Of a DNA stretch of 12,558 nt, positions 5,974-12,558 are shown in pieces. The notes under the pieces are model-generated. The model made no database searches. It was not told where the DNA came from and was given only the letters and a program-made list of their open reading frames with translations. Both the position numbers and the translations under genes were made by a program. Source of the stretch: Bacillota bacterium (GTDB lineage: Bacteria > Bacillota > Clostridia > Acetivibrionales > JAEZXR01); the NCBI GenBank assembly GCA_023419605.1, contig JAEZXR010000037.1, positions 1 through 12,558 on the forward strand. Reading direction: 5' to 3'. The stretch's first letter is position 1, and every line of letters begins with the position of its first letter.

Positions 5974-6315
5974 CTAATATAAAAGTGATTTCAGAAGCTA
6001 ACGTATCTGGAGCAATCCGCGTGGAAGTATTTCGGATTATTAAGCATATTTTAAATGGAATTCATCGTTTGGAATTGAGGCAGATGAGTACCTTCTGTCT
6101 TAATTTATAAATCAGCTAACTCTAGCTGTGACCCGAAGCAGCATTGTCACACTGATTACTTATTGTAAAGGTAGTTTGATGTACAGAATAAACAACCAGT
6201 GGTATGGGGTGTACCATGCTCGAATTGTCAGCTTAGCCTCTATACGGAGCCGGTAAAGAATACCGTTCTCCCCATAGCTCACGGGGTTTCTTTGTATTTA
6301 CCGGAACCGGTACAG
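5974..6315. other. Degenerate spacer, unidentified sequence
   Basis: No intact gene. A frame without a start codon is open from 5973 to TAA 6108-6110 and includes SGAIRVEVFRIIKHILNGIH, which I do not recognise. Two small inverted repeats occur: TGTGAC (6127-6132) with GTCACA (6146-6151), and CCGGTAAA (6250-6257) with TTTACCGG (6297-6304). The second encloses CCCC...GGGG. The right end already contains a few CBM6-like codons (ACCGGAACCGGTACAGG) out of frame with the remnant that follows. Confidence 0.3.
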
Positions 6316-6390
6316 GCAATTACATTACAAGTGGTAACCACCGGTATGGAAGGCCCCAACATTGATAATATAAATGTTATGGCGCAGTAG
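6316..6390 (+). pseudogene. CBM6 C-terminal remnant
   Basis: The 24 codons before TAG 6388-6390 read AITLQVVTTGMEGPNIDNIN then VMAQ. They match the end of the CBM6 in the GH30 gene downstream (NTLKAVTTGTEGPNIDSIN then VSAQ) at 17 of 23 positions, and both genes stop at the same place with TAG. This is therefore the tail of a second CBM6-bearing enzyme whose remainder has been deleted. No start codon or ribosome-binding site fits it; an upstream GTG-led frame through it would be chance. It may be the end of the GH43/CBM42 gene at 5628 or of another paralogue. Confidence 0.75.
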
Positions 6391-6557
6391 GTTAAATTGC
6401 CCAAGGTAAAAAGCGGTTTCAGAGATGAGAAAGCCTTAGATCTGCAATACGAAGGGGGGGAATCGGAATAGGTTGTTTAAACAGTCGTAAAACTGGAAAC
6501 ACACTTCCAAAGTTACAGGTTTATGAAGAATATTATTTTATGAGGAGATGAAAAGAT

Positions 6558-8231
6558 ATGTTTAAAAGTGTAAAAAAACCAATAAGTGTATTATTGGCAT
6601 GTGTAACTACACTGTCAATGATGTTAGCCGTACCCGCACCTACTAAAGTTTCAGCAGCAAGTGATGTAACCGTTAATTTATCGTCAGAAAAACAAGTGAT
6701 GCGCGGTTTTGGAGGAATGAACCACCCGGGTTGGATTGCAGATTTGACAGCAGAGCAAAGAGAAACAGCTTTTGGAAATGGAACGAACCAGTTAGGCTTT
6801 TCTATTTTAAGAATCCATGTAGACGAGAATAAAAATAATTGGTCCAAAGAATTAGCAACTGCACAAAAAGCGGTTGAAAAAGGAGCAATCGTTTTTGCTT
6901 CGCCATGGAATCCTCCAAGTGATATGACGGAGACCTTCAATCGTAATGGTGATACAGGAGCAAAACGGCTTAGATACGATAAGTACGCTGCATATGCGCA
7001 GCATCTTAACGATTTTGTTACATACATGAAGAATAATGGTGTAAATCTATATGCCATATCTGTCCAGAATGAGCCTGATTATGCACATACTTGGACGTGG
7101 TGGACTCCACAAGAAATGCTTAACTTTATGAAAAATAATGCCGGATCCATTAATTGCAGGGTAATGGCACCTGAGTCATTCCAATATCTGAAAAATATGT
7201 CAGACCCTATTTTGAACGATGCGCAGGCTCTTTCCAATATGGATATTCTTGGTGCTCACTTTTATGGTACTAGTGTTAGTAATATGCCTTATCCTCTTTT
7301 CCAACAAAAAGGAGCAGGAAAAGAGCTGTGGATGACGGAAGTATACGTTCCGAATAGTGACGATAACTCGGCGGATCGCTGGCCCGAGGCACTGGATGTT
7401 GCGTATAATATGCACAATGCTATGGTAGAGGGAAATTTTCAGGCATATATATGGTGGTACATCCGCAGGCAGTACGGTCCTATGAAAGAGGACGGCACGA
7501 TAAGTAAGCGTGGGGATATGATGGCACATTTCTCGAAATTTGTCCGTCCTGGATATGTAAGAGTTGATGCAACAAAGAATCCCAATACAAACATTTACAT
7601 TTCTGCATATAAAGGTGACAACAAGGTTGTTATTGTTGCGATTAACAAAGGCACTTCCACAGTCAACCAAAACTTTGTCCTGCAAAACGGGACGGCATCG
7701 AAAGTATCAACCTGGGTAACGGACAGCAGCAGGAAGGTTGCAGCCGGATCGTCCATCAATGTGTCGGGAGGTTCTTTTACGGCCCAGCTTCCTGCCCAAA
7801 GCGTGACAACTTTTGTAGGTGAATTGGGAAGCAACACCGGCAGCGGTACCACTTATGAAGCGGAGACAGGTACCACATTGACGAGCTCCGTAGTGGAAAC
7901 CACCAATTCGGGATATACCGGTACCGGATATGTCAACTTTAACGCTTCATCCGGAGCCGCCGTTCAATGGAATAGCATCTACTGTGCTGTTACAGGAACT
8001 AAAAATGTTAAGTTCCGGTATGCTCTGGAGACAGGGACAAGAAATCTGGATATCTATGTTAACGGGACGAAAGCGATCAGCAATGCTGCCTTTACAGCAA
8101 CCGGCAGTTGGACGGTCTGGGGCGAAAAAACGATCCAGGTACCCATGAATAGCGGGACCAATACTTTAAAAGCGGTAACTACCGGTACGGAAGGACCGAA
8201 TATAGATAGTATAAATGTTTCGGCCCAGTAG
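6558..8231 (+). CDS. Secreted GH30_8 glucuronoxylan endo-xylanase with CBM6
   Basis: This 557-residue enzyme should cut beta-1,4-xylan at sites set by a (methyl)glucuronic acid side chain (EC 3.2.1.136), outside the cell. ATG 6558 follows GAGGAG (6542-6547). A signal peptide spans about 1-33 (KVSA-AS). The (beta/alpha)8 barrel plus side beta domain (about 34-422) closely resembles Bacillus XynC from memory. It shows Glu172 in QNEPDY as acid/base, Glu261 in WMTEVY as nucleophile, and Arg304 in WWYIRR with Ser267, Tyr297 and Trp300, the set that binds glucuronate in XynC. A short GSNTGSGT linker leads to a CBM6 (about 432-557) ending GPNIDSINVSAQ. There is no dockerin, so it would be a free enzyme. 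The barrel looks Bacillus-like while the CBM6 looks clostridial and slightly GC-richer, suggesting fusion after transfer. No terminator is evident after it. Confidence 0.93.
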   Translation: MFKSVKKPISVLLACVTTLSMMLAVPAPTKVSAASDVTVNLSSEKQVMRGFGGMNHPGWIADLTAEQRETAFGNGTNQLGFSILRIHVDENKNNWSKELATAQKAVEKGAIVFASPWNPPSDMTETFNRNGDTGAKRLRYDKYAAYAQHLNDFVTYMKNNGVNLYAISVQNEPDYAHTWTWWTPQEMLNFMKNNAGSINCRVMAPESFQYLKNMSDPILNDAQALSNMDILGAHFYGTSVSNMPYPLFQQKGAGKELWMTEVYVPNSDDNSADRWPEALDVAYNMHNAMVEGNFQAYIWWYIRRQYGPMKEDGTISKRGDMMAHFSKFVRPGYVRVDATKNPNTNIYISAYKGDNKVVIVAINKGTSTVNQNFVLQNGTASKVSTWVTDSSRKVAAGSSINVSGGSFTAQLPAQSVTTFVGELGSNTGSGTTYEAETGTTLTSSVVETTNSGYTGTGYVNFNASSGAAVQWNSIYCAVTGTKNVKFRYALETGTRNLDIYVNGTKAISNAAFTATGSWTVWGEKTIQVPMNSGTNTLKAVTTGTEGPNIDSINVSAQ

Positions 8232-8315
8232 GTTCATTTAAGCGAAAGGTTTTATTAAATGTAGAAAATAAAGTAAAATTGTAATAATCGATCAATAAAT
8301 GGATGAATTAAACAG

Positions 8316-8390
8316 GTAAACAAATGATAACGAAGTAAAAATATGTGTAAGGGTAATATGTCTATACACTTTTTATAATATAAATAAACG
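8316..8390 (+). promoter_or_regulatory. Conserved upstream element, copy B
   Basis: Bases 8316-8346 repeat 5304-5334 with two differences, keeping AACGAAGTAAAAATATGT intact (8329-8346). TATGTCTATA (about 8358-8367) and a TATAAT/TATAAATAA block (8374-8389) follow. The element lies 308 nt before the mini-scaffoldin ATG, after the GH30 stop. No such copy precedes the GH30 gene. TATAAT at 8374-8379 could be a -10, but GGGTAA at the -35 position is poor, so an alternative sigma factor or an activator is plausible. Confidence 0.55.
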
Positions 8391-8538
8391 GTTCGTAGTT
8401 GTGAGTATGTTTCCTGTTTCACCCAAATTTATATTAGTAGTATAAATCAAGCAAAATTAACGTGTTCAGCTTTGTTGAACGCCAACTTGTTTTATGAGAG
8501 AGGTGATGAAGGCTCCGATATTCATTGCTGAATAAAAT

Positions 8539-8579
8539 ATAAATTCATCCGGATTGGTGCACAAATTCGGACAATTTAT
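8539..8579 (+). promoter_or_regulatory. Leader hairpin before the mini-scaffoldin gene
   Basis: ATAAATTCATCCG (8539-8551) and CGGACAATTTAT (8568-8579) pair imperfectly across a 16-nt loop (ATAAATT...CCG with CGG...AATTTAT, with unpaired bases between). A smaller hairpin, GTTCA (8464-8468) with TGAAC (8476-8480), lies upstream. Their role in the long leader is unknown and no known riboswitch is recognised. Confidence 0.3.
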
Positions 8580-8654
8580 ATATTTACGATGTAAAGTAAA
8601 GGGGTTTTTCATACATTAAAACAATAAAACGATTTAAAACGGGAGGTCACCATT

Positions 8655-9740
8655 ATGTGTAAAAAGTCAATTGCCTTTTTAATAACGATGATCATGTTAA
8701 TCACATTATGTATTCCGCGGTCAAGCGCTTTTGCAGCAGATGCAGGCATCAAAGTTCAGTTTGTTAATGGTACTACATCTGCAACATCCAACACAATAAA
8801 TCCAAAGTTTAAAGTAGTTAATACGGATAGTTCCCCGATAAATCTCGCAAATTTGACATTAAGATATTACTATACGGTAGATAGTGAGAAACAGCAAAAT
8901 TTCTGGTGCGACCAGGCTGGTATGATGAGCGGTTCGAACTATATAGATGTTACAAAGAATGTAACAGGTAAGTTTGTAAAAATGAGTACAACTGCGCAAG
9001 GTGCAGACTATTATCTTGAAGTGGGTTTCAACAGCAGTGCAGGAAACCTCGCTGCAGGATCCTCCTTAGAGATTCAAACCAGAATAGCAAGAGCTGATTG
9101 GACTAATTACGACCAGTCAAATGACTATTCCTTTAACTCTTCTTCTTCAAATTATGTAGATTGGGAAAAAGTTACTGCTTACATGAATGGGACTCTGGTA
9201 TGGGGTGCTGAACCAGGAGGTCAAACACCTACGCCAACAACAACACCTACAGTAACGCCCACAGTAACACCCACAGTAACACCTACACCTACTCCTACGC
9301 CTACATCAACACCAATAACTGGTTTGGGGGTGACCATAGGAACGGCTTCCGGTAAAGCAGGGGATACAGTAACAGTACCTGTAAGTTTTACAAATGTAGC
9401 TAAGATGAACAATGTAGGAACCTGCAATTTCTACCTTGACTATGATACGAACCTTTTGGAAGCAGTATCGGTAACCGCAGGTGATATTGTTACAAATGCG
9501 GGAGTTAATTTCTCCAGCAATATCAATAACGGAACTATCAGCTTCCTCTTCCTTGACAACACCATCGGCAGTGAGTTGATTACCCAGGATGGAACCTTTG
9601 CTACGATCACATATAAAATTAAAGGTGCTTCAGGTTCGACAGCATCTGTCACAGTGAAGACCGGCGGTGCCTTCGGTGATGGCAGTATGAAGAAGATCAC
9701 AGATGTTAAGTTTATCAATGGAAGTGTAAAAATCAACTAA
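8655..9740 (+). CDS. Mini-scaffoldin: secreted CBM3-cohesin (type I) protein
   Basis: This 361-residue protein should bind crystalline cellulose and hold one dockerin-bearing enzyme. ATG 8655 follows GGAGGT (8642-8647). A signal peptide spans 1-28 (AFA-AD). CBM3 covers about 31-184: LTLRYYYTVD, QNFWCDQA, DWTNYDQSNDYSF and AYMNGTLVWG match scaffoldin CBM3a. Several cellulose-strip residues are kept (D86, Y96, W149), but the strip His is Gln87. A Thr/Pro linker (about 190-220) contains PTVT repeats. The type I cohesin (about 223-361) shows GKAGDTVTVPVSF, CNFYLDYD, GTISFLFLDNT and DGTFATITYKIKG. There is no dockerin, SLH domain or sortase motif, so nothing anchors it to the cell or to a primary scaffoldin. 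Full length appears intact; homology to truncated cipA-type scaffoldins is the main alternative view. The long leader carries copy B of the upstream element. Confidence 0.93.
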   Translation: MCKKSIAFLITMIMLITLCIPRSSAFAADAGIKVQFVNGTTSATSNTINPKFKVVNTDSSPINLANLTLRYYYTVDSEKQQNFWCDQAGMMSGSNYIDVTKNVTGKFVKMSTTAQGADYYLEVGFNSSAGNLAAGSSLEIQTRIARADWTNYDQSNDYSFNSSSSNYVDWEKVTAYMNGTLVWGAEPGGQTPTPTTTPTVTPTVTPTVTPTPTPTPTSTPITGLGVTIGTASGKAGDTVTVPVSFTNVAKMNNVGTCNFYLDYDTNLLEAVSVTAGDIVTNAGVNFSSNINNGTISFLFLDNTIGSELITQDGTFATITYKIKGASGSTASVTVKTGGAFGDGSMKKITDVKFINGSVKIN

Positions 9741-9757
9741 TTAATATTGGGTGGTAT

Positions 9758-9794
9758 CCTTGCTGCCATGGACGGAAGAACCATGGCAGCAAGG
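9758..9794 (+). terminator. Stem-loop after the mini-scaffoldin gene, no T-run
   Basis: CCTTGCTGCCATGG (9758-9771) pairs perfectly with CCATGGCAGCAAGG (9781-9794) over a 9-nt loop, 17 bp after the stop codon. The position and stem strength are those of a terminator, but AGTTATCC follows instead of a T-run. It may act as a 3' end-protecting structure or be a terminator whose tail was lost. Confidence 0.5.
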
Positions 9795-9841
9795 AGTTAT
9801 CCGAAACAGAATAATGAGATATTGTACCAATCTCGGAGATG

Positions 9842-9878
9842 ATGGTGGTAGCAGATGCTCTGTCGCACACCATTTTTT
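9842..9878 (+). terminator. Possible weak terminator
   Basis: ATGGTG (9842-9847) pairs with CACCAT (9868-9873) across a 20-nt partly structured loop, and a run of six T covers 9873-9878. It lies 100 bp after the mini-scaffoldin stop and may complete termination that the T-less stem-loop before it cannot. Confidence 0.35.
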
Positions 9879-9912
9879 GATTACTATTTGTGCCGTCAGC
9901 GACAGCAGCGGA

Positions 9913-10099
9913 ATGAAGATTAGTATGTTTAAAAATTTGCTTTTTAGAGGGAAAGCATTACTTTTAGCGTGTACTTTTCCTGGGGCGATTACATTAGGAA
10001 GCGTTAACGTTTCAGCATCTACTGCGAATACAAATAATGCGTGACATTACATCATTGCAGCTTGTTAAGGAAATAGGGGTAAAAGAACCCATGCGTTGA
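9913..10099 (+). pseudogene. GH5 endoglucanase N-terminal remnant
   Basis: From ATG 9913 (or ATG 9925) the frame encodes a signal peptide, MFKNLLFRGKALLLACTF through VSAS, then a short mature start and TGA at 10042-10044. Overlapping in another frame from ATG 10037, the sequence reads MRDITSLQLVKEI, then IGVKEPMR and TGA at 10097-10099. MRDIxxxxLVKEI directly precedes IGWNLGNTLDA in clostridial GH5 (subfamily 4, CelE-like) cellulases, from memory. So this is the start of a secreted GH5 endoglucanase, frameshifted at about 10037-10044 and cut off just before the active-site WNLGNT region. The rest of the catalytic domain is gone. No convincing ribosome-binding site is seen. The next broken GH5 gene starts about 30 bp further on, so deletion may have brought two GH5 genes together. 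Confidence 0.65.
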
Positions 10100-10132
10100 G
10101 CTATAAAATTAATTTTTTACGAGGTATTTTCT

Positions 10133-12558
10133 GGTAGGAAAAAGGCACTGGTACTTCTACTTGTACTGACCATGGTCCTTTGCATTGCACCTATTCAAGG
10201 CCTTGCTCAGACCCCGATAACCCCGCAGGAAATGGCGGAGAAGATGGGAATGGCAATAAACATGGGCAATACTCTTGAAGCACCGGACTTTGAGGGGAAC
10301 TGGGCAAAAGCTGCGTATGAAAATAATATAGAAAAATTTGAAAAATGCGGAAGGGAATCGCAGAAAGATTCAAAGGAAAATCCGAAAATCTTTTGTTTGA
10401 AATCTTTAACGAGCCCACAGCAAATATGACAGACAGTCAGGTTAACAACCTAAATAAAAGAATACTTAAAATAATAAGAGCAAAGAACCCGACACGTATT
10501 GTTGTCATAGGCGGAGGAGCATATAATAATTGGATCAAAATGATAAATGCAATGGAAATCCCAAAGGATTCTTATCTGATGGCAACATTCCACTATTATG
10601 ATCCTTATGAATTTACACATGAGTTGAAAGGCACATGGGGAAGCGAAAGCGATATGAAAAATATCGCAAGGATATTTGATGTCGTGAAAAACTGGTCTGT
10701 AAAAAATAATATTCCCGTTTTCCTTGGAGAATATGGTGTAAGATGTGAAACACCTGACCGGGCTGCCAGAATAAAATGGTACGACTTTATATCAGATCAG
10801 GCGCTATCGCATGGGTTTCCTTTTGCAGTATGGGATGATGGGGGATGGTTTCAGCTATATGACAGGATTGCACGTACCTATGATACGGATATCTTGAAGG
10901 CTATCCAAAACAAATGTAACTTTCCGGAGTTCCCTCCGCTTCCGACACCTACTCCTGCACCCAGTGTAACACCAGAAGCCGGAGAAAAGTTTTTTGAAGA
11001 TTTTGAGAGTGAGATGGCTTGGGCATCTTATGCCGGAGCCGGGGCAGCAATAGATGTAAAATCCGTAGAGGGTAACCCGGGTAAGGCGGCAGAAGTCACT
11101 TATTCAAGTGGAGGTTCAGGATATTGGGGCTTTACAAAGGATATTAACGAGGATTGGTCAAGATGGCTGAAATTATCATTTGACCTTAAAGATACGACCC
11201 AGAACGATATAAGGGTTTTATTGGCGGAAAAAGGTGTTGAAGACGGTCAGGAGGGTGAAAGCTGGGCTTGGAGCTTCAAGCCAGGTAATGCATGGACCCA
11301 TTACGAAATACCGTTCTCTGCATTTACGAAGAGGGGTGACTACCAGCCACCCGCAGAAGATATGAGCTTTACGCTTGATCTTCAAAAGCTGAAAGCAATC
11401 CATTTTTCATTTGCAAATGGCAAATCGGGAGTATTTACTGTAGATAATGTCAAATTACTGGGCATTCCGAAGCCTGCAATTGGTGAAGAAGTACTAGAGA
11501 ATTTTGAAGGTGATATGAGCTGGGGTACATACTCGGGCGCAGGGGCAAGCATTAAGTCCAATATTGTAGAAGGAGCTTCAGGCAATGCGATGGAAGTAAG
11601 CTACACAAACCCTGCAAGCGGATACTGGGGTGTGGCAAAAGAAATCAGCACAGGATGGTCAAAGTGGAAAAAAGTTGCATTTGATATCAAGTCAGCGGAT
11701 ACCAATGAGATAAGGGTTATGTTGATTGAAAATTCTGTAGAAGGCAACCAGAATGGGGAAAATTGGGAGTTCGTTGTGAAGCCGGCCGAATCATGCATAC
11801 GATTGAAATGCCTTTTTCCGAATTTAAAAAGAGAGGGGATTATCAGCCGAGCGGAGAGGATATGAGCTTTACGCTTGACCTTGATAAGCTCAAATCAATG
11901 CATTTTACCTTTTCAAATGCAAAGAGCGGTACATTTGCTGTAGACAATATAAGGCTGATTGGTCTTCCTGAGGTAAAGGTGCAGGCTTTTAACAGTGATA
12001 CTGCAAATTCGATCAACAGCATCTATCCAAGAATAAAGGTTATAAACACAGGAAAATCGGCAGTAAACCTTGATGATATAAAAATCAGGTATTACTTTAC
12101 TGCAGACAGTGGCATGGATCAAAGCTTCTGGTGTGATTATGCGGCGATAGTTGCCCCAGCAGCTAATAAGGATGTAAGGGCTGCTGTTTCGGGAAGCTTT
12201 GTAAAAATGCAAACGGCGAAGCCTACCGCCGATAGATACCTGGGGGATAGTATCGGATTACTTTTCACTTAATGCTGGAAACAATACTATTAAGATCCAG
12301 CACGATTCTGGCGACGGTGCTATTGAGCTGGATTATATTTTGGTACATTCAAGCGGCGCATCACCAACACCAACGCCGACTCCTGGCCCACGATCGGCCT
12401 TTACACAAATTGAAGCGGAGAGTTACAACAGCCAGTCGGGAATCCAAACCGAAACCTGTACCGAAGGTGGAGCGGATGTTGGATATATCGAGAATGGGGA
12501 TTATGCTGTTTACAACAACATCGATTTCGGTAGCGGTGCGTCAAGCTTTCAGGCTAGA
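10133..12558 (+). pseudogene. Broken multimodular GH5-CBM11-CBM11-CBM3-CBM6-CBM6 enzyme (runs off window)
   Basis: The intact enzyme would be a secreted beta-glucanase or mannanase like the GH5-CBM11 half of CelH. A ribosome-binding site (ACGAGG, 10119-10124) precedes a signal peptide (RKKALVLLLVLTMVLCIAPI) that has lost its start codon; no ATG, GTG or TTG is in frame before 10172. GH5 begins with MAINMGNTLEAPDF, then jumps from AAYE to NNIEKFEK, so the segment with the conserved Arg and the HHD region is missing. A frameshift near 10345 follows. Acid/base Glu (IFNEPT, 10411-10413) and nucleophile Glu (FLGEYG, 10729-10731) remain. After a PT linker come CBM11-1 (about 10978-11465) and CBM11-2 (about 11479-11960), the latter with a lost G near 11795. 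A partial CBM3 (about 11970-12237) breaks off after ADRYL, and another frame continues as a CBM6-like C-terminus (FSLNAGNNTIKIQ), a PTPTPTPGP linker and the start of a CBM6 (QIEAESYNSQSGI) open to the window end. Confidence 0.85.
10978..11960 (+). repeat. Tandem CBM11 modules
   Basis: Two CBM11-type beta-glucan-binding modules lie side by side. Both contain FE(S/G)(E/D)M(A/S)W, GYWG, KRGDYQP, EDMSFTLDL and GVFTVDN/GTFAVDN, and both are similar at DNA level (ATGAGCTTTACGCTTGA at 11362 and 11862). The second copy carries the single-base loss near 11795 (TCATGCAT where TCATGGCAT is expected). This is a duplication within one gene; CelH-type enzymes known to me have one CBM11. Confidence 0.75.

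Noticed and set aside
6250..6304. IS200/IS605-type hairpin end
   Set aside because: The CCGGTAAA repeat and inner CCCC/GGGG stem are suggestive, but no transposase or second end is present, so the call is not supportable.
6199..6390. 63-codon GTG-led open frame
   Set aside because: Only its last 24 codons are meaningful, and these are a CBM6 tail; the rest has no similarity and there is no ribosome-binding site.
6513..6541. Possible promoter TTACAG/TTTTAT before the GH30 gene
   Set aside because: The implied start would fall at or after the ribosome-binding site, too close to ATG 6558, and the -10 is poor.
9225..9310. Short direct repeats (ACAGTAACACC-like) as a CRISPR or VNTR locus
   Set aside because: The units encode the PTVT linker of the scaffoldin, vary in length and have no spacers.
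9221..9736. Minus-strand open frames opposite the mini-scaffoldin linker and cohesin
   Set aside because: They are complements of the Thr/Pro-rich linker and cohesin codons, low in complexity (VGVGVTV repeats), with no ribosome-binding site.
10172..10429. 85-codon frame from ATG 10172 as a separate small gene
   Set aside because: It is the signal peptide and first part of the broken GH5 gene, ending in a frameshift; ATG 10172 lies inside the signal peptide.
11763..12272. 169-codon frame as a separate CBM11/CBM3 protein
   Set aside because: It continues the CBM11-2 module of the frame before it after a single-base loss and lacks a ribosome-binding site; it belongs to the same pseudogene.

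Overview
The window reads as a low-GC, Gram-positive, cellulosome-forming anaerobe of the Clostridium thermocellum / Acetivibrio (Hungateiclostridium) type. The grounds are a clostridial minCDE-mgsA cluster, a type I cohesin joined to a scaffoldin-like CBM3, PT-rich linkers, and several plant-cell-wall-degrading modules (GH30_8, GH43, GH5, CBM3, CBM6, CBM11, CBM42). The species cannot be fixed from the sequence alone. Nearly every recognisable gene is on the + strand.

Layout. (1) 1-2090 is mobile DNA: the last 35 codons of an IS481-like transposase, then a group II intron (about 146-2042) carrying an endonuclease-less reverse transcriptase/maturase. Joining the proposed exons restores a stem-loop that the intron interrupts. 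(2) 2423-4988 is a housekeeping operon: promoter, 5' stem-loop, minC, a palindromic repeat-like spacer, minD, minE, an mgsA homologue with altered active-site residues, and a clear intrinsic terminator. (3) 4989-6557 has no intact gene. It holds a second strong terminator with no gene in front of it, a conserved upstream element, the deleted remains of a GH43/CBM42 gene, a 16-bp perfect inverted repeat, and the last codons of a CBM6 module. (4) 6558-9740 has two intact secreted-protein genes: a GH30_8 glucuronoxylanase with CBM6 but no dockerin, and a small CBM3-cohesin scaffoldin. (5) 9741-12558 is decayed again: a GH5 N-terminal remnant, then a large broken GH5-CBM11-CBM11-CBM3-CBM6-CBM6 gene that runs off the window.

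How the parts fit. MinC, MinD and MinE place the division septum. The polysaccharide genes would act outside the cell on xylan and cellulose. The mini-scaffoldin could hold one dockerin-bearing enzyme on cellulose, but no dockerin is encoded in the window and the intact xylanase would be a free enzyme. The most notable signals are the 31-nt element (29/31 identical) placed about 300 nt before two different secreted-protein genes, the Asp-to-Glu and Asp-to-Gly changes in the MgsA homologue, and the concentration of deletion-type gene remnants around two intact genes. I found no CRISPR array, tRNA, rRNA or clearly new defence system. Single-base frameshifts in region 5 could be sequencing errors; the large internal deletions could not be explained that way, though misassembly remains possible.
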